The notes under the pieces were generated by a model. The model saw only the letters and a program-made list of their open reading frames with translations. It ran no database searches and was not told the DNA's origin. Made by a program: the position numbers and the translations under genes. Below are positions 53,691 to 62,468 of a stretch of DNA of 64,000 nucleotides, one piece after another. Source of the DNA: Gemmatimonadota bacterium (GTDB lineage: Bacteria; Gemmatimonadota; Gemmatimonadetes; Longimicrobiales; Gaopeijiaceae); the NCBI GenBank assembly GCA_015664885.1, contig DQPL01000098.1, positions 1 to 64,000 of the forward strand. The letters are read 5' to 3'. The first letter of the stretch is position 1. Each line of letters starts with the position of its first letter.

Positions 53691-54850
53691 TACGGTGCCG
53701 CGCGAATGCGGCTGAGCAGCCCTTCGCGGCGGCGTTCATACGTGGTACGGGCGGAAGCGCTCGGATTCCCTTGGGCCTCGAAGTCATCGTCGAGGCGCGC
53801 GACTTGGAGTAGTAGGCCGTGCCGGCTCGAGGCCGGTGCCCCGCTCGGTTCGCGCGAAAAAGACAGGCCACTCGCCCGCAGCGCGAAGAGTCCCATGCCA
53901 GCGAGTAGAGTCCCCACCACCACGGCTACCCACTCCACCGGTGGCTCGAACGGGGCGTCGATCGAGACCAGACGGATCGAAGCCAGGTCGACCGACTGCC
54001 CACTGTAGCGGCGGTATGTCGAGCCCACTTCCAGCTCCACTCTTGCGAGGAAGCTCAAGCCCTCCACCTCCATGAGGGGGGCGGGCTCTCTGATGAGCAC
54101 TTCGAATTGATCGACGATACCGGGCGTCGGTATCGACGTGAACATGTCGTCGAGCATGTAGCGGACCACGAACATTCGTGGGCCGGGAGACATGGGGGCA
54201 CGCAGCACGAGGTCTCCGTTTTCCAGGTCGATGACCTCGGGCGTCATGTCACCTTCACCGACCGCGAACTCCGTCGCTCCGACGGCGAGGGGGTACCGCC
54301 AGACGGCGCCCGTTTCTCGAGTCACGACCGTGCGGGTGCCCATGTTGGCCAACTGAAAGACATCGGTTACGCGCCAACGGTTCTCGACTGCTTCGAGGAA
54401 CACGGTCCTGATCTCGATTTGCAGGTCGACGCCCTGCTCCGGAGCCAGAAGCGTGTCATACGTTTGAATGGAATAAACGGAGTCGAGCTGACTTGCGGTG
54501 GTTACGAGGCTGCCGAAGTAGCTCACGCCTTCGTGTCGTATCGAGGCGAAGAAAACACCTCCACGCGCGCGATCGGGCACGTTGGGCAGTCGCAGCGAGA
54601 ACGAACCGTCCGCTGCCACAGTGATGGAGTCCACCTCGCCTTGCGTCGTAGTGGTGAGGTGGTGCAGTACGACCGTGCCGCTCGTGAGCGCGGTATCGCC
54701 TAGAAGCGCTGTGCCATGCAGGATCAGGTTGGCTTCGACCTGAGCAGAGACACGTGCCGGCCCCGCGGCGGCAGATAGGGCGACGACGGAAGCGACGAAT
54801 GCGGCACGGACCCGCGTCGCGCGCCCGCCCTCAGGGCTTAAAGCGCCCAA
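53690..54850 (-). CDS. Exported membrane-anchored protein of unknown function
   Basis: The start is uncertain: TTG 54850 gives a normal signal peptide region, while the longest frame reaches 54913 and overlaps the upstream gene by 83 bases. A signal segment (AAFVASVVALSAAAG) is followed by a beta-sandwich domain resembling carboxypeptidase-regulatory or Ig folds (LILHGTALLGDTALTSGTVV, GSFSLRLPNVPDRARGGVFF). A transmembrane helix near the C-terminus (VEWVAVVVGTLLAGMGLFAL) and a charged cytoplasmic tail (LDDDFEAQ, TYERRREGLLSR) follow. I cannot name the family. It overlaps recO and lies downstream of the BFN gene in the PTS-metK-recO train. Confidence 0.55.
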   Translation of the reverse strand: MGALSPEGGRATRVRAAFVASVVALSAAAGPARVSAQVEANLILHGTALLGDTALTSGTVVLHHLTTTTQGEVDSITVAADGSFSLRLPNVPDRARGGVFFASIRHEGVSYFGSLVTTASQLDSVYSIQTYDTLLAPEQGVDLQIEIRTVFLEAVENRWRVTDVFQLANMGTRTVVTRETGAVWRYPLAVGATEFAVGEGDMTPEVIDLENGDLVLRAPMSPGPRMFVVRYMLDDMFTSIPTPGIVDQFEVLIREPAPLMEVEGLSFLARVELEVGSTYRRYSGQSVDLASIRLVSIDAPFEPPVEWVAVVVGTLLAGMGLFALRASGLSFSREPSGAPASSRHGLLLQVARLDDDFEAQGNPSASARTTYERRREGLLSRIRAAP

Positions 54851-55379
54851 AGTCCTCGGGGTTGAGCCTGCGAAGGCGCTCCTCGAGATCTTCCGCGCTC
54901 GTGATCTGGACATCGAAAGTGGCCTCCCCGAACGTCGTTTCCGCGGCGTCCTTGGCTGGGGAGAAGTCGAGGTCTTGAGAAAATTCGAGGGTGGCGGCGT
55001 CGAGCAGCCTTTCCTCGACGAAGATGTCTGCGGAAGCGCGAAGCGCGAGCGCGATCGAGTCCGACGGGCGCGCGTCCAGACCGATGATTTCGCCGTTGCG
55101 CTGGAGGAGCAGTTCAGCGTAGTAAGTGCGCTGCTCCACCTTCGTGATCACCACCCTCTGAAGATTGCCGCCTAGGCCTTGAAGAACCGAACACAGCAGG
55201 TCATGCGTCAGCGGTCGCGCGACTGACAACGACTCCAGGTGATAGGCGATCGCGAGTGCCTCCGCCTCCCCGATGTAGATACGAAGGAGCCGGTCGCCGT
55301 CGGTCTCCTTGAGGACGACCAACCCAATCTTGTTGTCAGAGTCCAGCCGCAATTCACATACTCTGACTTCTACGAGCAC
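54831..55379 (-). CDS. Bifunctional nuclease (BFN/DUF151) domain protein
   Basis: The product is about 182 residues from GTG 55379, chosen because CGGAGG sits about seven bases upstream; a longer frame to 55439 lacks a site. The core reads VRVCELRLDSDNKIGLVVLKE, DRLLRIYIGEAEALAIAYHL, RPLTHDLLCSVLQGLG and ELLLQRNGEIIGLDARPSDSIALALR, a clear BFN domain. Members have been linked to nuclease activity in plants and thermophiles, but the bacterial role is unsettled. A C-terminal acidic extension follows. It overlaps the exported unknown protein. Confidence 0.88.
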   Translation of the reverse strand: MLVEVRVCELRLDSDNKIGLVVLKETDGDRLLRIYIGEAEALAIAYHLESLSVARPLTHDLLCSVLQGLGGNLQRVVITKVEQRTYYAELLLQRNGEIIGLDARPSDSIALALRASADIFVEERLLDAATLEFSQDLDFSPAKDAAETTFGEATFDVQITSAEDLEERLRRLNPEDFGRFKP

Positions 55380-55510
55380 CGGAAGATCCTCCGAAGAGAG
55401 GAAACCAGCAGGGCGTACGAGCCCGGTGACTTTCACCAATACTCCAAAGCTCGACTGGGGTTCTACTCGGGCGGTCCGGTGGTCGGGAAGAAACGCGCGA
55501 GGCGGAAGCG

Positions 55511-56689
55511 TCAGGCTCCGAGCGCCGTCCTGAGGTCGTCGACGCAGTCGTCAATCTCCCACGGAAAGAACTGCACCTCTGGGCCACCCGCGTCCGGTAC
55601 TCCGATCTCGGGGGCGCGGCCGAAATGCCCGTACGCGGCAGTGGCCGTGAAGATCGGCGATCTCAGCCCCAGTCGGTCGATGATCGCTGCGGGTTTGAAG
55701 TCGAAGACTTCAGAGATGGCGCGGGCCAACTCGGCCTCGGACGCGTCGCTGGTGCCGAACGTGTGCACCCGGATCGACACGGGATCGGCGACGCCAATGG
55801 CATACGCGAGCTGTATCTCGCAGCGCCGAGCCAGTTTCGCGGCCACGACGTTCTTGGCCGCCCATCGGGAGGCATAGGCCGCGGAGCGGTCGACCTTGGT
55901 GGCGTCCTTGCCGGAGAATGCACCGCCGCCGTGCCGTCCGACGCCGCCGTACGTATCGACTATGATTTTCCGGCCCGTGAGGCCCGCGTCTCCGTGCGGT
56001 CCACCGATCACAAAACGGCCGGTCGGGTTGATGTGCATAATGCAGTCGTCGTCGAGCATCTCGTCCGGCAGGACCGGCCTCACCACCTTGCTGATGATCT
56101 GCTCAACGAGGTCGGCCTGGACCACGGACTCGTCGTGCTGCGCGCTCACGACCACGGTGTGAATGCGGACGGGCTTGTCGCCCTCATACTCGACCGTGAC
56201 CTGCGACTTGCCGTCCGGTCGGAGCCAGGGCAGCTCCCCGTTGCGCCGCATTCGCGCCAACTGCCGCGTGATCGCGTGCGCGTACTGAAGGGTCGCCGGC
56301 ATCAACTGAGGCGTCTCGTCACACGCGAACCCGAACATCATTCCCTGGTCGCCCGCGCCGCCCGTATCTACGCCCATGGCGATATCCGGGGACTGCCGGT
56401 CGAGGTTGGTGAGCACCGCGCAAGTATTGGAGTCGATGCCGAAGTTCGAGTTCGTATAACCGATTCTGTGCAGCGTGCCGCGCACGACGTCGGGCACGTG
56501 CACGTAGCAGTCGGTGGTGACCTCGCCGGCCACCATCGCGAGTCCGGTAGTCACGAGGGTTTCGCACGCCACCCGCGACCTCGGGTCTTGAACCAGGAGA
56601 TGGTCGAGTACGGCGTCGGAGATCTGGTCTGCGATCTTGTCCGGGTGGCCTTCGGTAACCGACTCGGATGTGAAGAGCGTGCGGCTCAA
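55511..56689 (-). CDS. metK: S-adenosylmethionine synthetase
   Basis: The 392-residue enzyme makes S-adenosylmethionine from methionine and ATP. Signatures are [52 protein letters not shown] and [19 protein letters not shown]. The length and order of motifs are normal. It lies downstream of ptsI by about 60 bases on the same strand. Bases 55440-55510 after its stop contain no clear terminator. Confidence 0.98.
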   Translation of the reverse strand: MSRTLFTSESVTEGHPDKIADQISDAVLDHLLVQDPRSRVACETLVTTGLAMVAGEVTTDCYVHVPDVVRGTLHRIGYTNSNFGIDSNTCAVLTNLDRQSPDIAMGVDTGGAGDQGMMFGFACDETPQLMPATLQYAHAITRQLARMRRNGELPWLRPDGKSQVTVEYEGDKPVRIHTVVVSAQHDESVVQADLVEQIISKVVRPVLPDEMLDDDCIMHINPTGRFVIGGPHGDAGLTGRKIIVDTYGGVGRHGGGAFSGKDATKVDRSAAYASRWAAKNVVAAKLARRCEIQLAYAIGVADPVSIRVHTFGTSDASEAELARAISEVFDFKPAAIIDRLGLRSPIFTATAAYGHFGRAPEIGVPDAGGPEVQFFPWEIDDCVDDLRTALGA

Positions 56690-56748
56690 GGTAGGCGCCT
56701 CGTTGGGGTCGCTCGCGGGCCCACGAGCGGGGCCAATAGGCTAGGCAA

Positions 56749-58527
56749 TCACTCTGGGAGCGACAAGCTCCAACGACCTTGGAAGACCTTGAGGTCGACG
56801 GAGTCTCCGATGCCCTCGACGAGGCAGCGTGTCACGTCCGCGCTGGTGGGCGCCGCCAGCGCCTTGCGGGCGGCCGCGCGGGCGTCCTCCATGCGCACGT
56901 CGCGAATGACCTTCTTGATTTCCGGCAGCGACGGCCAAGCGACGGATAGCGCGGTGATGTCGAGGCCGAGCAGCAGGAACGCCGCGAGTGGATTCGATGC
57001 CATCTCACCGCACACGCTGACCTCGATGCCCGCCGCACGTCCGACGCTAGCGACCTGGTGTAGCTGCCGCACGATCGCCGGATGGAACGGGTTGTACAGT
57101 TTCGCGAGTCGGGTATTGGTGCGGTCGACCGCGAGTGTGTACTGGATGAGGTCGTTGGTGCCGATCGAGAAGAAGTCCGCGTGACGAGCGAGTTCCGAGG
57201 CTTCCAGCGCGGCTGCGGGCGTCTCGATCATCACCCCGAGTTTGTACCCGGCATTGAAGGGGATCCCATCAGCTTCGAGCCGAGATTCCTCTTCGCGAAG
57301 CAGCGAGCGCACCTGACGTATCTCGTCTACGTCGTTCACCAGGGGCAGCATCATGCGCACGTCCCCGTACGCAGTCGCTCTCAGCAGCGCCCGGAGTTGG
57401 GTGCGAAACAGTTCGGGTTCGTCGAGGCAGACGCGGATCGCGCGCCATCCCAAGAACGGGTTCTCTTCCCGTGGCATGTGCAGGAACATGGGGAACTTGT
57501 CCCCGCCGAGGTCGAACGTACGGATGTATACGGCGCCTTCGGGAAAGGCCTCCGCAGTCGCCTTGTAGGCTTCGAACTGCTCTTCCTCACCGGGCATGGT
57601 ATTGCGTCCCAGGACGAGGAACTCGGTACGGAACAGCCCTACTCCGTTGGCTCCGTGCAGCCGCGCCTGCTCGGCTTCGACCGGCAGGTCGAGATTGGCA
57701 CGCAGCTCGACGAACTGACCGTCTTTGGTCACTGACTCCTGCTTGGCGATGACCGCGATCTCGCCCTCCCACGCCTCGATGCGTCGCTGCCGTCTTTGGA
57801 ATCGCTCGCGGTCGTGTTCGTCCGGATCGAGGATGACGCGCCCGATCCGACCGTCCACGATCGCCTGCTGACCCTCGACGGCTCTCTTGGACACATCGCC
57901 CAGTCCCACGACCGCCGGGATTTCCAAAGAGCGCGCGAGGATCACCCAGTGCGCCGTGCGCGTACCCAGGTCGGTTGCGATGCCCAGAACGGGTGCTGCG
58001 TCGAGATGCACGGTCAGGCTGGGCGTGAGGTTCGGGGCGACGATAATCACGGACTCCTCGAGCCCTTCGAGGTCCATGGGGTCGTTGGCGCCCAGGAGGC
58101 GGTTGAGCACCCGGATCATGAGATCCTCGAGGTCGTTCAAGCGGTCGAGCACCATGGGATGTGAAGCGCGACTCCACATCGCCTGCAGCTCCAGCATACG
58201 CCACTCGAAGGCCCTCTGCGCGTTCAGCCGATTCTCCCGGATGTAGCGCACCGTGCCGTTCACGACCTCGGCGTCGTCGAGCATCAGGATCTGTGGATCG
58301 AAGATTCGAGCCTCGACCGAGCCGAGTCGTGCCTCCGTGATCTCCTTGGTCTCGAACAACCTGTCTTTCGCCCACTTCCGGGCCTCGTGGAACCGCTCGA
58401 TTTCTGACGTCGCGTCTGCCTCCGCGACAGTCTCGTGGGGCACGACGGGCACCCCCCAGTCGAGCACGAAGACACGACCGGAGCCTATCCCCTCAGACGC
58501 CGGGGAGCCGTCGAGGATAATGGACAC
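56749..58527 (-). CDS. ptsI: PTS enzyme I (phosphoenolpyruvate-protein phosphotransferase)
   Basis: The 592-residue protein moves phosphate from phosphoenolpyruvate to HPr. The N-terminal HPr-binding domain is followed by the phosphohistidine domain with H193 in GTRTAHWVILARS; the usual TSH context reads TAH here. The C-terminal PEP-binding barrel has VGLFRTEFLVLGR, IRTFDLGGDKF, FLGWRAIRVCL, GVMIETPAA, FFSIGTNDLIQYTLAVDR and the active cysteine in VCGEMASNP. The GTG start 58527 shares a base with the HPr stop, so they are co-translated. It serves the mannose-type subunits upstream and possibly the separate PtsN. Confidence 0.96.
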   Translation of the reverse strand: MSIILDGSPASEGIGSGRVFVLDWGVPVVPHETVAEADATSEIERFHEARKWAKDRLFETKEITEARLGSVEARIFDPQILMLDDAEVVNGTVRYIRENRLNAQRAFEWRMLELQAMWSRASHPMVLDRLNDLEDLMIRVLNRLLGANDPMDLEGLEESVIIVAPNLTPSLTVHLDAAPVLGIATDLGTRTAHWVILARSLEIPAVVGLGDVSKRAVEGQQAIVDGRIGRVILDPDEHDRERFQRRQRRIEAWEGEIAVIAKQESVTKDGQFVELRANLDLPVEAEQARLHGANGVGLFRTEFLVLGRNTMPGEEEQFEAYKATAEAFPEGAVYIRTFDLGGDKFPMFLHMPREENPFLGWRAIRVCLDEPELFRTQLRALLRATAYGDVRMMLPLVNDVDEIRQVRSLLREEESRLEADGIPFNAGYKLGVMIETPAAALEASELARHADFFSIGTNDLIQYTLAVDRTNTRLAKLYNPFHPAIVRQLHQVASVGRAAGIEVSVCGEMASNPLAAFLLLGLDITALSVAWPSLPEIKKVIRDVRMEDARAAARKALAAPTSADVTRCLVEGIGDSVDLKVFQGRWSLSLPE

Positions 58528-58805
58528 TAGTTCTCCTCGAAGCCGCGTCCGACTAGCTCGGCGAGCGCGGCGACTGCGTCCCCGGCATCGTCCCCGTGTG
58601 CGGCGACCCGCAAGGTAGAGCCCTGTTCTGCAGCCAGCATGAGCACGCCCATGATGCTCTTGCCGTTCACCTCCAGGCCGTCTTTTTCAATAGTGATGCG
58701 CGAGGCGAAGCTGCCCGCGAGCTTGACGAACTCGGCCGCAGGGCGTGCGTGCATTCCGGCGCGGTTCACGATCTCGACCGCTCTCTCGGCATTTGGGGTC
58801 TCCAT
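58527..58805 (-). CDS. ptsH: HPr phosphocarrier
   Basis: The product is 92 residues from ATG 58805, which overlaps the EIID stop (TGATG). H19 in NRAGMHARPA is the site phosphorylated by enzyme I; S50 in GKSIMGVLML is the regulatory serine targeted by HPr kinase, whose gene is in the same train. A longer upstream frame adds arginine/histidine-rich antisense noise and is rejected. Both sites present means both transport and regulatory phosphorylation are possible. Confidence 0.95.
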   Translation of the reverse strand: METPNAERAVEIVNRAGMHARPAAEFVKLAGSFASRITIEKDGLEVNGKSIMGVLMLAAEQGSTLRVAAHGDDAGDAVAALAELVGRGFEEN

Positions 58806-59554
58806 CAAAGCAGAACTCCCCACCAAGCTATCAGGGCGATGGCGGTGACGGTGGCGACGGCTGCCGGCCTCCAGGCGCGATGGCCGATCTTGAGTCCGGC
58901 CGCGAAGCAAACGACGGCGGGGACGATCCAGAGCGGACCGGCATCGCTCAGCCCCTCCCGGCCGGCCAACACCACTCCCGCGAGTACACCGACGAGCAGC
59001 GCAGCGATCGACTTGATGCGCTCGCCCAGTTGTGCCAATCGCGCTTCACTCAGCGTGAGCGCCACGTCACGCCCGTCGCGCAGCCCGATGCGGAAGCCCC
59101 AGATGCGCAGTGCCAGGTGGCCTGCGTTGTAGACGACGAGAAAGAGCCCCACGACCAGCCAGACCGGTAGCCCGAGCCACCATAACGTCAGGGCCGCCAT
59201 GGACACCGTAGGCAACCATGCCGCCCAAACGAGCGAATCGCCCAATCCGCCGAGTGGCCCGCGAACCGCGGTCTTGAAGCGGCGCACAGTCTGTTCGTCG
59301 GTGCCGTCCGCCTCCAGACGGAGCGCCGCACCCAGCGCGACGTTCGCCAGATATGGATGTGCGTTGAAGTGATCCAGGTGACGGCGTACGGAGGCGTCCA
59401 GACCCTCGGGATCGCCTTCGAAGATGCGCCTCAGGCCAGGCAGCATGGCCCAGGCGAAACCCGTTCCCAGCATGGTGTGGTAATTCCACGAACCCTGGAC
59501 CAGGAACGAGCGCAGGAAGGTGGAGGTGACGGCACGACGTGAAAGCGCGCTCAT
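58805..59554 (-). CDS. PTS mannose-type EIID subunit
   Basis: The product is about 249 residues from ATG 59554, overlapping the EIIC stop by ATGA. It shows the ManZ-type opening (RRAVTSTFLRSFLVQGSWNY, MLGTGFAWAMLPGLRR), an FKTAVRGPLGGLGDSLVWAAWLP segment matching EIID, and C-terminal membrane helices (LWWLGLPVWLVVGLFLVVYN, LLVGVLAGVVLAG). With EIIC it forms the sugar-translocating membrane pair of the mannose family. It precedes ptsH in the train. Specificity is unknown. Confidence 0.9.
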   Translation of the reverse strand: MSALSRRAVTSTFLRSFLVQGSWNYHTMLGTGFAWAMLPGLRRIFEGDPEGLDASVRRHLDHFNAHPYLANVALGAALRLEADGTDEQTVRRFKTAVRGPLGGLGDSLVWAAWLPTVSMAALTLWWLGLPVWLVVGLFLVVYNAGHLALRIWGFRIGLRDGRDVALTLSEARLAQLGERIKSIAALLVGVLAGVVLAGREGLSDAGPLWIVPAVVCFAAGLKIGHRAWRPAAVATVTAIALIAWWGVLL

Positions 59555-60210
59555 AGGAAGCGTACCCCCACGATGCCCAGCGCGAAGCCTGCCGCGAAGA
59601 GCACGCGCCTGTGCCGAAAGCCGCCCAGGTCGTGCAGCAGAATTCCCACCGACACCGCGCCCCCCACGAGTATCAGAGCGAGGGACTCGCGCTGCCCGAG
59701 CGGCCAGGAGGCGCCCACGCGCGCCACCAGCATGCGCCCGATGGCCACGCCAGTCCCCGTAATCAGAGCCCCACGCAGGAAGTCGAGCCCGACGGCGCCG
59801 AGGTGAGCAGTGGCGACTCGTGCGGAATCCGCGCGAGAGTCGGCGGGCTCCGGCACGATGAACCCGTTGGCTTTGCGCAGCGCCGTGATCGAGAAGCCGC
59901 CGACCTGTCCCCATAAGAGACCGACCGCGATCGCGATGGGGAGCGCGCCTGCCGTGTCGGACGCCACCGCGGTAGCCACGGCGACGACCGTAGCGGTCGT
60001 GCCCTCCGGGAACCGCGCGCCGCCGCTGGGAAAAGAGACGAGCAAGTACAGCTCCAGCAACGTCCCGATCAACAGGCCGAGCGCGGGGTCTCCGAGCATC
60101 CAACCCGTGAGCGCGCCAGCGACGACAGGCCTGGACAGCATGAATTGTCCGACCGATGTCCCGTCCAGCGCTAAGACTCCGCCCAATAGGGCGACCAGAG
60201 CTAGTTCCAT
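59551..60210 (-). CDS. PTS mannose-type EIIC subunit
   Basis: The 219-residue membrane protein has about six helices: LALVALLGGVLALDGTSVGQF, VAGALTGWMLGDPALGLLIG, LLELYLLVSFPSGGARFPEG and LPIAIAVGLLWGQVGGFS, then the C-terminal LALILVGGAVSVGILLHDLG. The FPSGG and DPALGLLIG patterns match ManY-type EIIC. It is somewhat shorter than the E. coli protein (about 266). It adjoins the EIIB stop exactly and overlaps EIID. Confidence 0.88.
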   Translation of the reverse strand: MELALVALLGGVLALDGTSVGQFMLSRPVVAGALTGWMLGDPALGLLIGTLLELYLLVSFPSGGARFPEGTTATVVAVATAVASDTAGALPIAIAVGLLWGQVGGFSITALRKANGFIVPEPADSRADSARVATAHLGAVGLDFLRGALITGTGVAIGRMLVARVGASWPLGQRESLALILVGGAVSVGILLHDLGGFRHRRVLFAAGFALGIVGVRFL

Positions 60211-60690
60211 TCAGCCTTCCAAGAGTGTTTCCAACGGGACCCGGTGTGCGTCGGGCAGATCGTGGGCGCTTACCTCTACACCCTCCGCCGCGAGCTTCAC
60301 GAGGTGATCTTCGTCCTCGGCAGTCAAGTGCAGATAGGTGAGCAACTCACGGCGGCCAGGGCCGTGGTGGAGGCCGCCTAAGTTCACCCGGTCCCCCGCC
60401 AGCATGCCACCCGCGCCGAGACGCCCCATGGTGGTGACGTCCCGCGTGAGTAGGATGGTCCGCAGAGGGTCGTCGCGCCACTCGGACAGGCGGCCACGCG
60501 CGTCCTCCGTAGTCGCGAAAACGACATCGGCGGTACCGGCGCCCAGGCGATACAGGTCCTGCTCCCAGGCGCTGTCCGCGAGGTCGTCGTCGACGACCGC
60601 GTAGCGGTCGGGGCGCAGCTGATGGCCCCAGCCAATTACGACCTGACCGTGGATCAGGCGCTCGTCGATTCTGAACAGAACGATGGACAC
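60211..60690 (-). CDS. PTS mannose-type EIIB subunit
   Basis: The 159-residue protein has the mannose-family EIIB active site H14 in FRIDERLIHGQVVIGWG. YAVVDDDLADSAWEQDLYRL and VNLGGLHHGPGRRELLTYLHL follow, as in the family. It takes phosphate from EIIA and passes it to the sugar during uptake through EIIC/EIID. It sits between the separate EIIA gene and EIIC, 20 bases from EIIA. Confidence 0.92.
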   Translation of the reverse strand: MSIVLFRIDERLIHGQVVIGWGHQLRPDRYAVVDDDLADSAWEQDLYRLGAGTADVVFATTEDARGRLSEWRDDPLRTILLTRDVTTMGRLGAGGMLAGDRVNLGGLHHGPGRRELLTYLHLTAEDEDHLVKLAAEGVEVSAHDLPDAHRVPLETLLEG

Positions 60691-60709
60691 CGTCAGCGGC
60701 CTTTTGCCT

Positions 60710-61105
60710 TCATTCGGTCGCTGGCATCGATGCTATCGAGGCGCGGCCGCTCTCGAGCAGGCGCGGAACCAGCTCTTCGAACGGCAACTCGCGATTGAAC
60801 ACGAAGTCGAGCAACATGGGCAGGTTGACTCCGGAAACGACGACCCTGCGTACGGAGTCCCGGCAGCACGCCAGTGCCGCCATACCGCAGCTACCCGACT
60901 GCAGGTCGACGAAGACGACGGATCGGGAGTCAGCCACCATGCCCTCGAGTTCGCTCTTCAGCTGATCGGGGGTTTTCCCGTCATTCGAAAGAGGAGCCAG
61001 GCATTCAGCGAGTCCGCCGGTGATACGCTGTGTCGCTTGCACCAGCCCCTCGGCCATGGCTGCGTGTCCAACCACGACTCCGAGCGCGGACTCCGCCTCA
61101 TTCAT
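60710..61105 (-). CDS. PTS mannose-type EIIA subunit
   Basis: The 131-residue protein has active H14 in GVVVGHAAMAEGLVQA, the mannose-type EIIA site, and VVFVDLQSGSCGMAAL and VVVSGVNLPMLLDFVF as family segments. It receives phosphate from HPr and passes it to EIIB. Stand-alone EIIA-Man proteins can be regulatory, but all transport partners are present here. The start overlaps the hprK end by eight bases. Confidence 0.93.
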   Translation of the reverse strand: MNEAESALGVVVGHAAMAEGLVQATQRITGGLAECLAPLSNDGKTPDQLKSELEGMVADSRSVVFVDLQSGSCGMAALACCRDSVRRVVVSGVNLPMLLDFVFNRELPFEELVPRLLESGRASIASMPATE

Positions 61106-62042
61106 AGTCCTGCTCCAGGTACTGCTTGAGCTTCTCGTCGAAGATTTGGGCCGAGTTTACTCCAGCGAAGCGCAGCAAATGGTTCATGGCCACTACCTCG
61201 GAGATCACCGTGATGTTTTTCCCAGGGTTGAGCGGCACAGTGACCTTCGGAACCTGCACCCCGAGAATGTCCTCGTACTCTTCTTCGAGCCCGGTGCGGG
61301 AGTATTCCCGGCGCTTGTCCCACATATCCAGGGAGACGATGACCTCGATCCTCTTCTGCTGACGGATCGCGCGCACGCCGAAGAGTGCCGACACGTCGAT
61401 CATGCCGATGCCCCGGATCTCCATATGGTGCCTCTGGAGCTCGTGCCCACGGCCGATGAGCACGTCGTTGCCCTCCTTTGAAGCGAGCACGAGGTCATCG
61501 GCGACGAGACGGTGCCCCCGCTCCACGAGGTCGAGCACGCACTCGCTCTTTCCCACACCGCTGTCGCCAACGAATAGCAATCCGACTCCATACACGTCGG
61601 CGAGCGAGCCGTGCAAGGTGGTCGTGGGCGCCATCGTGAGCTCGAGAAACGGCTTGATGCGCCGATAGAACTCCTTGGTCGACACGCTGCAACGCAGGAC
61701 CGGGACTCCCGCCGAAGCGGCCTCATCGAGGAAGTACTGCGCGACCTGCTGACCCTTCGTGACGAACACGGCCGGCACGTCGAAGGTGAAGAGCGAAGCC
61801 AAGCGACTCCGAGCGTCGGGCTCCGGCAAGGCCGCGAGGTAGGTCATTTCCGTCTCGCCGAAGACCCACATGCGGCCTCGTGGCATACGTATGATGTGGC
61901 CAGCAAGCGCCAGGCCCGGCGATGTGATATCGGGATCCGACGCGGGACGCTCGAGCGACGTGGTTTCGGTGAGGACCTCGAGTCCCAGGGTCTTCTGCTT
62001 GGCTTCCAGGATGTCCCGGACCGGAATGCTTTTCGGAGTCAG
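61098..62042 (-). CDS. hprK: HPr kinase/phosphorylase, probable non-ATG start
   Basis: The enzyme phosphorylates the regulatory serine of HPr. Walker A GDSGVGKSE, the preceding HGSLADVYGVG and the signature EIRGIGMIDVSALFGVRAIR are intact. The first in-frame ATG (61886) would drop the N-terminal domain. Upstream of it the same frame keeps coding as family sequence (TPKSIPVRDILEAKQKTLG, then ITSPGLALAGHIIR), without any ATG, GTG or TTG before the hpf stop at 62088-62090. A CTG at 62042 with GAGGT four bases upstream gives 314 residues, the normal family length (about 310). ATT 62084 is another candidate. Overlaps EIIA-Man. Confidence 0.88.
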   Translation of the reverse strand: MTPKSIPVRDILEAKQKTLGLEVLTETTSLERPASDPDITSPGLALAGHIIRMPRGRMWVFGETEMTYLAALPEPDARSRLASLFTFDVPAVFVTKGQQVAQYFLDEAASAGVPVLRCSVSTKEFYRRIKPFLELTMAPTTTLHGSLADVYGVGLLFVGDSGVGKSECVLDLVERGHRLVADDLVLASKEGNDVLIGRGHELQRHHMEIRGIGMIDVSALFGVRAIRQQKRIEVIVSLDMWDKRREYSRTGLEEEYEDILGVQVPKVTVPLNPGKNITVISEVVAMNHLLRFAGVNSAQIFDEKLKQYLEQDYE

Positions 62043-62087
62043 TGGGACCTCACTTCGCGTGCACGCGCCTGACGTGAGGCGAATGCA

Positions 62088-62423
62088 TCAAGACGGCTCG
62101 GCCTCAGATGTGTCCTCGGGAAGCGGAGGGGCCCAGTGGTCGCGATGCTGCTGGCGCTCTCGCTTCAACATGCGTGTGACACGATCGATTGCCTTATCGA
62201 GCGCGGACCGGAACTCGCGTTCTTCGGCGTGTGCCACGACTGGCTCTGCTCCGTCTATGTGGAGGACCACCTCGGCCTTCCTGGTGTGCTTTTCTTCAGT
62301 GTAGGTCACTTCGGCCGAGGCGACCCGCGGGTCGTAACGGATCAGTTTTTGGATCTGTTGCTCGGTGCGGGTGAGCAGCTCGTCCGGGACGTTGCAGTGC
62401 CTGGCAGTGATCTGAACTCTCAA
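62088..62423 (-). CDS. hpf: Ribosome hibernation promoting factor (short form)
   Basis: The 111-residue protein shows the HPF/RaiA pattern: VQITARHCNVPDELLTRTEQ, LIRYDPRVASAEVTYTEEKH, RKAEVVLHIDGAEPVVAHAE and FRSALDKAIDRVTRMLKRER. It binds the 30S subunit in stationary phase. The lack of a C-terminal dimerisation domain makes it the short type. Its TGA stop lies in the same frame as the downstream hprK reading frame, so the two would fuse if the stop were read through. hpf beside hprK and PTS genes is a common arrangement. Confidence 0.93.
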   Translation of the reverse strand: MRVQITARHCNVPDELLTRTEQQIQKLIRYDPRVASAEVTYTEEKHTRKAEVVLHIDGAEPVVAHAEEREFRSALDKAIDRVTRMLKRERQQHRDHWAPPLPEDTSEAEPS

Positions 62424-62468
62424 GAGAACCTCCCGAAAAGATCGTTAGCAGACCGCCTCCCAAAAAAA

